Shown piece after piece: positions 1 to 7,711 of a stretch of 34,401 nt of DNA. The DNA comes from Candidatus Omnitrophota bacterium (GTDB lineage: Bacteria; Omnitrophota; Gorgyraeia; B26-G9): the NCBI GenBank assembly GCA_023136735.1, contig JAGLQQ010000048.1:1-34401 (forward strand), read 5' to 3'. Made by a program: the position numbers and the translations under genes. The notes beneath the pieces are model-generated. The model did not search any database and was not told the origin of the DNA. It was given only the letters and a program-made list of their open reading frames with translations. The first letter of the stretch is position 1, and every line of letters begins with the position of its first letter.

Positions 1-95
1 CGTTATTCGATTACTCGCTTGTGCGGCGTACGACTAGTACGCCTCCGCGTTCGTTCACGAATGCCTTACATCTGCACATTTTGCAACAGTGCCCT
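1..95 (-). repeat. Partial copy of MITE-like repeat
   Basis: Read on the minus strand, this stretch matches the element at 24062-24191: a CTGTTGCAAAATGT-like end, then an AGATGTA stretch, and the 7-bp palindrome GGCGTAC/GTACGCC (25-43) followed by CGCACAA and CGAATAACG. The window edge cuts it off, so the second terminal repeat is not visible. No gene is seen in 1-398; 96-250 is AT-rich sequence in which I see nothing. Confidence 0.6.
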
Positions 96-250
96 TAAAT
101 AATTCTTTCACCCTTTAAGTGATTATATTTTTTCTCTAAATACTTGCTATTCCTACCTCTGTTTTCCCTTCTATAATTCTATCTAGGAGTTAGAGGCAAA
201 GGGGAATTTCAGAAAAATCGTCTTTTAGCCTAAAATATTCCCTAATATTT

Positions 251-397
251 TTTAGTTCTTTCTTGTTTAAGTTGAACGAACCTGATGACACCGATTAAGA
301 ATCCGATTACATGAGGCATTCTTAAGTTGCTTTAATAACTTGCAAATCATTAAGTTATAGTAATCTATTCAACTTAAGTTCAGAATGACCCTATTTT
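251..397 (-). repeat. Structured hairpin repeat, copy 1
   Basis: Shares most of its sequence with 29133-29257. It has an inner hairpin, ATAACTT (335-341) pairing with AAGTTAT (352-358) around a 10-nt loop, nested in an outer stem: CATTCT (317-322) with AGAATG (382-387), and TTAAGTTG (322-329) with CAACTTAA (370-377), interrupted by a 4-nt bulge. A TTAGTTCTTTCTT block lies alongside. It starts right after the stop codon of the gspF gene at 399, so it could be a transcript-end structure, an RNA element or a small mobile repeat. Confidence 0.55.
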
Positions 398-398
398 T

Positions 399-1652
399 TC
401 ATACACCTAGTGAATTGATAAGCGTAATCAGAGGCAAAAACATCGAGAGCACTATAATTCCGACAACAACTCCCATAAAAATAACAAGTATTGGCTCAAG
501 TAATGAAGTTAAAGCTCCGGCTGTAATCTCTATTTCCTCCTCGTAAGTATCGGCTACCTTTGTAAGCATTTGATCTAGTGCCCCGCTTTCCTCTCCAACC
601 TCGATCATATTGACCATCAATTGGGGGAAGACTTTAGTACTTTCAAGTACTTTTGAAATAAACCCTCCTTCACGAACACTCTCATACACAGAATTAATAG
701 CCTTAACTACTACCTCATTCCCGCTAACCTGCTTTGTCAGTTCCAGTGCCCGTAAAATTGGAACTCCTCCCTCTAAGAGAGTCGCAAGGGTTCTGGCAAA
801 GCGAGAAGCAGTGACTTTCTGGATCAAAAGCCCAAAAACAGGAATATTCAGTATAATTTTGTCATTAAAATAGCGCACAGAATAATTACGCAAAAGCAGT
901 TTATAACTCACAAACATTAAAGCGATTGCGCCAAAAAACAAGTACCAGCGCTCCAGCAAAAAATTACTGAAAACAAGAAGCATCCTGGTTAAAAGCGGCA
1001 ATGCAATACCAGAGTTTTGAAATAATTCCATAAAGCGAGGTATTACAAAAGCAACAACAAATCCTAATATTATGATTGAAACAACCAGAACAAGAGATGG
1101 GTAGATCAAGGCCGCCTTTATGCGCTGCGTAAGTCTTAGATTTCTTTCTAAATAATCAGCCAGTCTCTTAAGGACTCCATCCAGAGCTCCGCCGGTCTCC
1201 CCTGATTTGACCACGTTGATATAGACATGAGAAAAAGAATCCGGATAATGCGCAAGCGCTCCACTAAAAGTCTTGCCTGATTGAATCATATTGATAATAT
1301 CATCAAGCATTATCTTCATCCTTCCAAATCGCGTTTGCTTATTAAGTGTCTGAAGGCCTTTTACAAGCGGCAATCCGGCATTAAGAAGAACCGCAAGCTG
1401 CCGGGTGAACACAACTCTGTCGTCCAGCTTAAATTTAGCAACACCTTGTTTGGGAAAATTTAATTTTTCAATTATGGCAATTAAAATATTGCGGGATGCA
1501 GTTTGTTCATCGACAGCAATAACATGAGAAGGGAATATACCCATTTGGCGTATCTTGCTTAAAGCGTCATTTAGATTAGATGCCTCTATCTGTCCACTTA
1601 AAGCTTTTCCATCTCCATCAATCGCACTATAGTTAAACAATTCTTTTTTCAT
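399..1652 (-). CDS. gspF: Type II secretion/type IV pilus inner-membrane platform protein (GspF/PilC family)
   Basis: A 417-residue protein of normal family length. The N-terminus carries the short GspF head (FNYSAIDGDGK, then repeated A/L positions up to about residue 45). Two T2SSF domains follow, each beginning with a RQLAVLLNAGLPL- or RTLATLLEGGVPI-type segment. Three hydrophobic membrane segments lie near residues 180-205, 235-255 and 385-410. GspF proteins form the cytoplasmic-membrane platform on which the assembly ATPase acts. It is the last gene of the left cluster, 157 bp after the gspE-like gene, and was probably co-transcribed with it. A second paralogue lies at 27893-29116. Whether it serves a pilus or a secretion system cannot be told here. 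Confidence 0.93.
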   Translation of the reverse strand: MKKELFNYSAIDGDGKALSGQIEASNLNDALSKIRQMGIFPSHVIAVDEQTASRNILIAIIEKLNFPKQGVAKFKLDDRVVFTRQLAVLLNAGLPLVKGLQTLNKQTRFGRMKIMLDDIINMIQSGKTFSGALAHYPDSFSHVYINVVKSGETGGALDGVLKRLADYLERNLRLTQRIKAALIYPSLVLVVSIIILGFVVAFVIPRFMELFQNSGIALPLLTRMLLVFSNFLLERWYLFFGAIALMFVSYKLLLRNYSVRYFNDKIILNIPVFGLLIQKVTASRFARTLATLLEGGVPILRALELTKQVSGNEVVVKAINSVYESVREGGFISKVLESTKVFPQLMVNMIEVGEESGALDQMLTKVADTYEEEIEITAGALTSLLEPILVIFMGVVVGIIVLSMFLPLITLINSLGV

Positions 1653-1677
1653 ATCCTGATCTTTTTTTGACCAATTA

Positions 1678-1732
1678 TTGATAATTCTATACGGGCACAG
1701 GCAAGCAGCGCCCCTACGTTATTGTTATCTGT
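1678..1732. repeat. Intergenic repeat (CGGGCACA type), copy A
   Basis: Starts TTGATAATTCTATA, continues with CGGGCACAGGCAAGCAGCGC and ends in ATCTGTTTTT. The same order of blocks recurs at 3647-3726 with a short palindromic insertion. It lies between the gspE-like and gspF genes. Confidence 0.5.
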
Positions 1733-1739
1733 TTTTTTA

Positions 1740-1807
1740 ACCGCTACTTTTACTTTTTCGTCCCTCGTTCTTCGGTTTTTTTACTAACCGCTAAACGCTA
1801 TTCGCTG
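1740..1807. repeat. Heptanucleotide-period tract
   Basis: Reads as consecutive 7-nt words on the plus strand: ACCGCTA, CTTTTAC, TTTTTCG, TCCCTCG, TTCTTCG, then after a small slip TTTACTA, ACCGCTA, AACGCTA, TTCGCTG. It fills the end of the spacer before the gspE-like stop codon at 1810. Confidence 0.6.
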
Positions 1808-1809
1808 TT

Positions 1810-3516
1810 TTAAACATAAGCAGATGTTATTGAAACCAATTCATCTAATGTTATCGTGCCCGCAAAAACCTTAAGTAATCCATCGTCACGTAAAGTACGC
1901 ATTCCGCTTTTTACCGCCTGTTCTCTTAACTGCGAGATAGGCACTTTATCCAAAATAAGCGATCGAATATCTTCATTAAGAATAAGTAATTCAAATATGC
2001 CGGTTCGCCCCTTATAGCCTGAATGATTACAATTCTCACAACCTTTGCCTTTATAAAATTTTTTTCCTTTTTGATCCTCTGCGCTTATCCCCGCATCCCT
2101 CAGAGATTCCTCTTCAGGAATGTACTCATATTTACATTTAGAACAAATACATCTAAGGAGTCTCTGAGCTAATATAGCTTCAATTGCCGAAGCAATCAAA
2201 AAAGGCTCCACGCCCATATCAATAAGCCTGGTAATAACACTAGGAGCATCATTTGTATGTAGAGTAGAAAAGACAAGGTGCCCGGTTAGTGACGCATGAA
2301 TAGCCATCTGCACTGTTTCAGCATCACGAATTTCTCCCACCATAATAATATCTGGATCCTGACGCAAAATATGGCGAAGGGCAACAGCAAAAGTCATATT
2401 TATCTTAGGACGCACAGAAACCTGAACTAGCCCAGACAAGTCAAATTCAACAGGATCCTCTACGGTAATAATTTTTTTCTCTATGGAATTGATCTCACTC
2501 AGCGCAGAATATTGCGTAGTCGTTTTTCCACAACCAGTAGGGCCAGTACTCAAAATTATCCCATAAGGCCTTTTGATCAATTCCCTTATTTTTTCCTTGG
2601 TATCCGGCTCAAATCCTACCTCTTCAAGTGACAACTGCACCGTCTCCTTATCAAGAATTCTGATTACAACACTCTCACCGAATATTGTCGGTAGAGTTGA
2701 TACCCGCAAATCCACCATTCTACCTGCTATTCTAACTAGAGTCCTGCCATCCTGAGGCAGACGTGTTTCCGCAATATTCAGATTAGCCATTATCTTAATA
2801 CGCGAGCTTATAGCAAGATGCAGCGCTTTTGGAGGTGAAATAACATCATAAAGAACTCCATCTAAACGATAACGTATTTTAAAGTCATTCTGAAAAGGTT
2901 CAAAATGAATGTCTGAGGCATTCCTGTTGATTGCCTGGGTAAGAATCATATTAATCAGCTTGATTATAGGCAGCCGGGAAGCCGTCTCTTCTATATTCTC
3001 AAACTGAGAAGCTCCATCAATCAACTCAGGAATATTCCGGCTAATTTCAAAGAAAAGCTCATCTACACTTTCCGCCTCAACTTTATAATATTTTTTTATG
3101 ACTTGTTCAATACTATCATGACTTGCCACTTTTCCCTTTATATTGCAGTTGAACATAAAGCGTAAATCATCAAAGATACTAAAATTAAGAGGAGAATCCG
3201 TAGCAACTGTAAGTGTATTTGCCTGGAAACTAAGCGGCATTATATTATAAAGCCGGGCAATTGAACCTGGGACTTTTTCAATAACCTCATTCGTAATAAC
3301 AAGCCCAGAAAGCTCTACGATTTCCATCTCAGCCTGAATACCTAGGACTTTAAGTAATTGCTCATGAGTAATACACCCCAGGTTGACAAAAATCTGGCCT
3401 AAAGACAGACCACTTGTTTTCTGCTGCTCCAAGCCTTCACTCAGATCCTTAGCGCTGATAAGCCCGCGTTCCTTAAGGATATCACCTATCGGTTTAAATT
3501 GAAATCCGCTTGTCAT
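1810..3516 (-). CDS. GspE/PilB-type assembly ATPase
   Basis: A 568-residue secretion/pilus ATPase. An MshEN-type N-terminal domain (about 8-55, IGDILKERGLI...LGQIFVNLG) is present, but the arginine usually opening that motif is not. The core has the Asp-box region, Walker A GPTGCGKT at 325-332, Walker B DIIMVGEIRD, and a zinc-binding tetracysteine (CSKC...CENC) typical of GspE/PilB rather than PilT. It powers pseudopilus or pilus extension at the inner membrane. Upstream are PilT and another PilB-like ATPase, downstream GspF. The start is supported by an AGGG sequence shortly upstream of the ATG at 3516. With three extension-type ATPases in the window, its machine cannot be assigned. Confidence 0.92.
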   Translation of the reverse strand: MTSGFQFKPIGDILKERGLISAKDLSEGLEQQKTSGLSLGQIFVNLGCITHEQLLKVLGIQAEMEIVELSGLVITNEVIEKVPGSIARLYNIMPLSFQANTLTVATDSPLNFSIFDDLRFMFNCNIKGKVASHDSIEQVIKKYYKVEAESVDELFFEISRNIPELIDGASQFENIEETASRLPIIKLINMILTQAINRNASDIHFEPFQNDFKIRYRLDGVLYDVISPPKALHLAISSRIKIMANLNIAETRLPQDGRTLVRIAGRMVDLRVSTLPTIFGESVVIRILDKETVQLSLEEVGFEPDTKEKIRELIKRPYGIILSTGPTGCGKTTTQYSALSEINSIEKKIITVEDPVEFDLSGLVQVSVRPKINMTFAVALRHILRQDPDIIMVGEIRDAETVQMAIHASLTGHLVFSTLHTNDAPSVITRLIDMGVEPFLIASAIEAILAQRLLRCICSKCKYEYIPEEESLRDAGISAEDQKGKKFYKGKGCENCNHSGYKGRTGIFELLILNEDIRSLILDKVPISQLREQAVKSGMRTLRDDGLLKVFAGTITLDELVSITSAYV

Positions 3517-3530
3517 GTTTTTCCCTAACC

Positions 3531-3569
3531 AGCTTTCATCTAGTGAAGCTCTATGGGCTCACGCCCATA
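3531..3569 (-). promoter_or_regulatory. Two adjacent hairpins in the leader of the gspE-like gene
   Basis: On the minus strand the leader can fold TATGGGC-GTGA-GCCCATA (3552-3569, a GNRA-type tetraloop) and directly next AGCTTCA-CTAGA-TGAA(A)GCT (3531-3550), about 15 nt before the start codon. No riboswitch class is recognised. It may be a translation-control or processing structure. Confidence 0.35.
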
Positions 3570-3646
3570 AAATTCTACAGCAATAATTAAAAAACAGTAT
3601 TGTGTCACCGTGTACCTTACTCAATACTTCTTCTCCTTACTGCTTT

Positions 3647-3728
3647 TTGATAATTGTATATTCCGGGCACACACAGGAAGCGCCACTACTATAGACTAAT
3701 CTATAGTTTTCTTATCATCTGTTTTTGC
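3647..3728. repeat. Intergenic repeat (CGGGCACA type), copy B
   Basis: Matches 1678-1732 in block order (TTGATAATTGTATA, CGGGCACA, GGAAGCGCC, ATCTGTTTTT). It carries an extra ~20-nt palindrome, ACTATAG-ACTAAT-CTATAGT, in the middle. It lies in the spacer between pilT and the gspE-like gene. Confidence 0.5.
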
Positions 3729-3736
3729 TTTTCATT

Positions 3737-3771
3737 TTGTCACTCATAATTTGTCATTCGTAATTCATAAT
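3737..3771. repeat. Heptanucleotide-period tract (five exact units)
   Basis: Plus strand: TTGTCAC, TCATAAT, TTGTCAT, TCGTAAT, TCATAAT, with exactly 7-nt spacing and no interruption, just downstream of the pilT stop codon. A weaker 7-nt rhythm is also visible near 3598-3645. Confidence 0.7.
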
Positions 3772-3795
3772 TTTTTGGTTACTTTTAACTTGTAT

Positions 3796-4860
3796 TTATC
3801 CCCTTCCGCCTATTTTTGCCTTCATTTGATCCTGATCAAATGCATGCGCAATCGCATCCTCAGGTCTAATCACCCCGTTTGTATATAATTCAAACAAGGA
3901 AGAATCAAATGGCTTCATCCCGAATTTTGCCCCAGTCTGCAAGTCTGATGTAATTCTATAAGTCTTCTTTTCTCTGATAAGATTCTGAATAGACGAAGTA
4001 GATATCATTATTTCAAAAGCTGCCGCACGACCTCGACCTGATGCTTTAGTAATAAGCTGCTGTGAAACAACTGCTAAAATCGAAGTAGACAACTGAGTTC
4101 TGATTTGCTCCTGTTGATTAGGCGGGAATACATCAATAATTCTATCCACAGTACGCGCAGCACTGGTTGTATGCAAAGTAGCCAAAACTAAATGTCCTGT
4201 TTCCGCAGCCAATATCGCTGCCTCTATAGTAGCTAAATCCCTCATTTCTCCGACTAAAATAACATCCGGATTCTGACGCAGCCCCTTAATCAGCGCCTCG
4301 CTGAAACTGGGTACATCCACGCCCAATTCCCTCTGTGTAATAATCCCTTTTTTGTGCGTATGATAATATTCTATAGGATCTTCGATTGTAATAATATGAC
4401 AATCGCGTTCAGTATTAATATAATCAGTCATTGTCGCAAGCGTAGTTGTCTTACCACTACCGGTAGGACCAGTTACTAAAATAAGTCCTCGAGGACGCGA
4501 CAAAAGATCTCTGATAACCTGTGGCAGTCCAATCTCTTCAAAACTTAGCAAATGCCCAGGGATCAATCGCAGAGTCAGGCCGTAGTGGCCTTTTTGTTTA
4601 TAGACAGAAACACGAAAACGAGCTATCTTTTCAAAAGCAAAACCAAAATCAACTCCGCCTACCTCCTGAACCTTCTGTTGATTTTCAGTTCCGGTTATAG
4701 ATTTCATCAATGCTTCTGTATCTTCATGAGTCAGCAAATCATAATTCAATGGCATCAACGCTCCGTCAATTCTTAATGTCGGAGACTTGCCTACGGTCAA
4801 ATGTAAATCCGAAGAATTATGTTTAACGCAAAGCTGTAACAGGTCACTAATATCTATCAT
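3796..4860 (-). CDS. pilT: Type IV pilus retraction ATPase (PilT family)
   Basis: A 354-residue protein of PilT length. It has a PAS-like N-terminus beginning IDISDLLQLCVKHNSSDLHL, Walker A GPTGSGKT at 131-138, an Asp box HIITIEDPIEY, Walker B DVILVGEMRD, the His box TGHLVLATLHT, and near the C-terminus SIQNLIREKK, a variant of the AIRNLIREGK signature of PilT. The zinc tetracysteine of PilB is absent. PilT hydrolyses ATP to disassemble pili and drives twitching, so the left cluster probably serves a true retractable pilus. It follows a PilB-like gene by 86 bp. No pilin, secretin or prepilin peptidase lies beside it. Confidence 0.94.
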   Translation of the reverse strand: MIDISDLLQLCVKHNSSDLHLTVGKSPTLRIDGALMPLNYDLLTHEDTEALMKSITGTENQQKVQEVGGVDFGFAFEKIARFRVSVYKQKGHYGLTLRLIPGHLLSFEEIGLPQVIRDLLSRPRGLILVTGPTGSGKTTTLATMTDYINTERDCHIITIEDPIEYYHTHKKGIITQRELGVDVPSFSEALIKGLRQNPDVILVGEMRDLATIEAAILAAETGHLVLATLHTTSAARTVDRIIDVFPPNQQEQIRTQLSTSILAVVSQQLITKASGRGRAAAFEIMISTSSIQNLIREKKTYRITSDLQTGAKFGMKPFDSSLFELYTNGVIRPEDAIAHAFDQDQMKAKIGGRG

Positions 4861-4877
4861 AATAAATTCCCTCCATA

Positions 4878-4912
4878 TTTGGGGTTTAGGGGGTGGGGGG
4901 TGGGGATTAGTT
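4878..4912. repeat. Heptamer tract with G-quadruplex-forming potential (plus strand)
   Basis: Plus strand units TTTGGGG, TTTAGGG, GGTGGGG, GGTGGGG, ATTAGTT. The four G-runs at 4881-4905 meet the usual G4 pattern. It lies between pilB and pilT. Confidence 0.6.
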
Positions 4913-4922
4913 TTATTTTTCC

Positions 4923-4943
4923 TATTCCCTACACCCTACACCC
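4923..4943. repeat. Heptamer tract, C-rich on plus strand
   Basis: Three units TATTCCC, TACACCC, TACACCC immediately downstream of the pilB stop codon (4947). On the minus strand this gives GGGTGTA repeated, so G-rich runs occur on both strands within 70 bp. Confidence 0.6.
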
Positions 4944-4946
4944 ATG

Positions 4947-6605
4947 TTAATCTATATCACTTTGAGTAACTCTTACTACTTCCTGAAATGTTGTCAACCC
5001 ACTTAGTACTTTTTCCTTAGCATGTTCCTTTAATGTTATCATCCCCTTTTCCCTCGCCGCTTCCCTTATAACTGTATTCGAAACATGTTCATGCGCAAGC
5101 CCTTTTATCTGCTCATCTAATATCAATAATTCGAAAATACCAGTTCTTCCTTTGTATCCTGTAAAGCTGCAATGAGCACATCCCTTTGCCTGATAAAGTT
5201 TATATTCATCAATCTTGTCTGGATCAATTTCTAAAATCTTTACTTCATCCTTAGGAGGTCTATATTCCTGCTTACATTCTGGACACAACAAGCGCACAAG
5301 ACGTTGGGCCAAAACCGCCTGTACAGTAGCCGCTGTAAGGTACGGCTGTATCCCCATATCTATAAGCCTGGTAATTGCGCTAGGAGCGTCATTTGTATGC
5401 AAGGTAGAAAAGATCAAATGCCCTGTAAGAGCAGACTGTACGGAAATTTGCGCTGTTTCCAGATCTCTGATTTCTCCTACCATTATAACATCAGGTGCCT
5501 GGCGCAGCATAGAACGTAAAACCCGAGAGAAAGACAACCCTATTTTTGTTCTTACCTGGACCTGATTAATCCCGTTGATTTGATATTCAACAGGATCCTC
5601 CACAGTTAGTATCTTTTTTTTAGAACGATCGATACTATTTAAAACCGCATATAGCGTTGTACTCTTACCGCTGCCAGTCGGGCCTGTGACCAAGACTATA
5701 CCATTAGGCATATTAGTTACTTTTTTAAAAGATTTTAATTGGCTCTCGGAAAATCCCACTTCCTCAATATTTATTATCCTCCTATCTAAAATACGCAGCA
5801 CCAGACTTTCACCGTAATGTCCCGGCAACGTAGAAACTCTCAGGTCAAACTCCCTATTATTGACAACTGTCCGAATGCGTCCGTCTTGTGGAAGCCTCTT
5901 TTCGGCTATATTCATTCCAGCCATTAATTTTACACGGCTTATTAATGCTGCCTGGAGTCTCTTCTCCGGTGATTGAACAGCAGCCAACAATCCGTCCACC
6001 CGGTAACGAATTCTTAATTTATCATACATTGGTTCAACATGGATATCACTAGCTCGTTTTTGATAAGCATCAGCAATCAGCATGCTGACCAGTTGAATTA
6101 CAGGCGCCTCATCTTCAGGCAAAATATCATCTTGCTCTTGAGGATTATTTACTTGGGTTATTTTTTCTGCTTCAACCGGATAGTATTTATTGAGCAAACC
6201 ATTCATTTGCTTTTTAGTGATTAATTCCCCTTTAACGGTGAAACCAAAAATATCGGAGAAAAATTCCAAAGATAAAAAATTCAGAGGGTTAACAAATCCG
6301 AGGATAAGTTTCTCCCCTTCTAATTTTAAAGGAAAAACATGGAAGCGGTTTGCAAAAAAGGAATTGACAGTTTCCAGCAATTCCGTGCTTTTGGAAAATT
6401 TCATCCCATCAACAAATGACAGGCTCAATTCCTCTATTATCAGATCGCTCAGATTTTCGTTAAATATATCACTTACGTTTTTTAAAATAACTTCTATGCG
6501 CTCTTGTGTACGCTTTTGCGTTAATTTGGCCTGCTGCAATTGTTTAAAATTAACAATTCCTTTAGCCACAAGAAATTCACTAATGAATTTTTGTCTATTA
6601 GGCAT
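4947..6605 (-). CDS. pilB: PilB/GspE-type assembly ATPase
   Basis: About 552 residues from the ATG at 6605. A TTG start at 6641 would add 12 residues but would overlap the end of tpiA; the ATG begins 7 nt after the tpiA stop. Neither has a clear ribosome site, so coupling to tpiA is likely. It contains an N-terminal MshEN-like domain of weak match, Walker A GPTGSGKS, Walker B DVIMVGEIRD, a TLHTNDAPSAITRL stretch and a CPEC...CAHC zinc motif, all usual in pilus extension ATPases. With the adjacent pilT it is the best candidate for the pilus polymerisation motor. GspE cannot be separated from PilB by sequence alone here. Confidence 0.9.
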   Translation of the reverse strand: MPNRQKFISEFLVAKGIVNFKQLQQAKLTQKRTQERIEVILKNVSDIFNENLSDLIIEELSLSFVDGMKFSKSTELLETVNSFFANRFHVFPLKLEGEKLILGFVNPLNFLSLEFFSDIFGFTVKGELITKKQMNGLLNKYYPVEAEKITQVNNPQEQDDILPEDEAPVIQLVSMLIADAYQKRASDIHVEPMYDKLRIRYRVDGLLAAVQSPEKRLQAALISRVKLMAGMNIAEKRLPQDGRIRTVVNNREFDLRVSTLPGHYGESLVLRILDRRIINIEEVGFSESQLKSFKKVTNMPNGIVLVTGPTGSGKSTTLYAVLNSIDRSKKKILTVEDPVEYQINGINQVQVRTKIGLSFSRVLRSMLRQAPDVIMVGEIRDLETAQISVQSALTGHLIFSTLHTNDAPSAITRLIDMGIQPYLTAATVQAVLAQRLVRLLCPECKQEYRPPKDEVKILEIDPDKIDEYKLYQAKGCAHCSFTGYKGRTGIFELLILDEQIKGLAHEHVSNTVIREAAREKGMITLKEHAKEKVLSGLTTFQEVVRVTQSDID

Positions 6606-6612
6606 TTTTCGA

Positions 6613-7371
6613 TTATTTTGAGCAAGCCTGAACAAGAGCAATAAAAGATTCAGCCTTTAAACTGGCTCCTCCTACTAAAGCTCCATCAATATCAGGCTTC
6701 TCCATTAAAATCTTCACATTATCCGGTTTCACACTTCCGCCATACTGAATTCTCAAACCTTCACTTACTTCTTTGCCAAAATTATCCGCAACTATTTTTC
6801 TGATAAAAGCATGAACTTCTTGCGCCTGATCAGGAGTAGCAACCTTTCCTGTTCCAATCGCCCATACAGGTTCATACGCGATGATAATGTTTTTCAGATC
6901 ATCAGCACTAAGGCCTTCAAGCGCACCATGTACATGGTCTGCGATAACATCAAAAGTTTTATTATCTTCCCGCTCATCTAGTCTTTCTCCCACACAAAGT
7001 ATTGGCAGCAACCCTGCCTTTAAAGCTGCTTTTATTTTTTTATTAACATAGTCATTTGTTTCCTTAAAAATACTGCGGCGTTCAGAATGACCGATTATAA
7101 CATATTCGCAATGAGCATCTTTAACCATTAAAGCAGACACTTCCCCGGTAAAAGCTCCTTTTTCCTCCCAGAATAGATTCTGAGCACCTAACTTTATATT
7201 CGAACCTTCTATTGCTTGAGCAACACTACATAAAGCGGTGAATGCAGGACAAACCAGGATGTCAACATCCTTTATATCCTTAAGTTCTATACTAAGATTA
7301 CGCACAAGCTCAAGAGCTTCTGTTATTGTTTTATTCATCTTCCAGTTTCCAGCAATAATTGGTTTACGCAT
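6613..7371 (-). CDS. tpiA: Triosephosphate isomerase
   Basis: A 252-residue TIM barrel that interconverts dihydroxyacetone phosphate and glyceraldehyde 3-phosphate in glycolysis. Catalytic residues are visible: Asn9/Lys11 in AGNWKMNK, His95 in IIGHSERR, Glu167 in AYEPVWAIGTG with flexible loop 6, and the phosphate-binding GGSV and GGASL segments. The start is the ATG before RKPIIAGNW, because an AAAGGAAAAG ribosome site precedes it. A longer reading of 14 residues runs through a GC-rich hairpin and is not credible. Its 3' end lies 7 nt from pilB. pgk, the usual partner, is separated from it by a pseudopilin gene. Confidence 0.97.
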   Translation of the reverse strand: MRKPIIAGNWKMNKTITEALELVRNLSIELKDIKDVDILVCPAFTALCSVAQAIEGSNIKLGAQNLFWEEKGAFTGEVSALMVKDAHCEYVIIGHSERRSIFKETNDYVNKKIKAALKAGLLPILCVGERLDEREDNKTFDVIADHVHGALEGLSADDLKNIIIAYEPVWAIGTGKVATPDQAQEVHAFIRKIVADNFGKEVSEGLRIQYGGSVKPDNVKILMEKPDIDGALVGGASLKAESFIALVQACSK

Positions 7372-7390
7372 ATTCTTTTCCTTTCGTTGA

Positions 7391-7406
7391 GCCCGCCTTG
7401 GCGGGC
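7391..7406. repeat. Perfect GC hairpin in the tpiA leader
   Basis: GCCCGCC-TT-GGCGGGC, a 7-bp stem with a 2-nt loop, 20-35 nt upstream of the tpiA ATG. It has no T-tract, so it is not a simple terminator. It may be a small repetitive palindrome or affect translation. Confidence 0.45.
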
Positions 7407-7496
7407 GAAGCAACCTCGAACAATTGTGAGAGGTCTTATCCAGTTTTTCTTTATATCTCTTATTCTACAACCTTAAAAAATTTCTTTTTGCACACG

Positions 7497-7534
7497 ATCC
7501 CTCCAGCTGCTTCACAGCTGTCCGGGATAAGTTC
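7497..7534. repeat. 38-bp direct repeat, copy 1, followed by a hairpin
   Basis: Runs from ATCCCTCCAGCTGCTTC to GGGATAAGTTC and matches 7629-7666 at 36 of 38 positions. It is followed by a stem GTAATTTATG/CATAAATTAC (7544-7553 with 7567-7576) and a GATCCCGAC...GTCGAGGGATC palindrome. It lies in the 340-bp tpiA-pseudopilin spacer, in which I see no gene. Confidence 0.65.
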
Positions 7535-7628
7535 AATGAACACGTAATTTATGGAGTATCAACGAACATAAATTACTCTGTGAATTGATCCCGACCTTGT
7601 CGAGGGATCTTCGATTCCATATTTAATC

Positions 7629-7666
7629 ATCCCTCCATCTGCTTCACAGCTGTTCGGGATAAGTTC
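7629..7666. repeat. 38-bp direct repeat, copy 2, followed by a hairpin
   Basis: Second copy, 132 bp from the first. It too is followed at once by a stem-loop, GTACAAATGATTTGCA (7667-7682) with TGCAAATCATGTAC (7694-7707). The loop and stem sequences differ from those after copy 1, so the unit is a conserved 38-mer plus a variable hairpin. Confidence 0.65.
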
Positions 7667-7711
7667 GTACAAATGATTTGCATCACTATGTTCTGCAAAT
7701 CATGTACTCAC

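Noticed and set aside
610..873. Open plus-strand frames opposite gspF, and the many similar plus-strand frames elsewhere
   Set aside because: They lie antisense to confident genes, carry no recognisable domain or ribosome site, and follow from the codon use of the opposite gene.
6606..6641. TTG start of pilB overlapping tpiA
   Set aside because: The ATG at 6605 falls 7 nt after the tpiA stop and is the simpler choice, although ribosome-site evidence is weak for both.
7372..7413. N-terminal extension of tpiA by 14 residues
   Set aside because: It would translate a GC hairpin; the inner ATG has a good ribosome site and gives the conserved MRKPIIAGNWKMN start.
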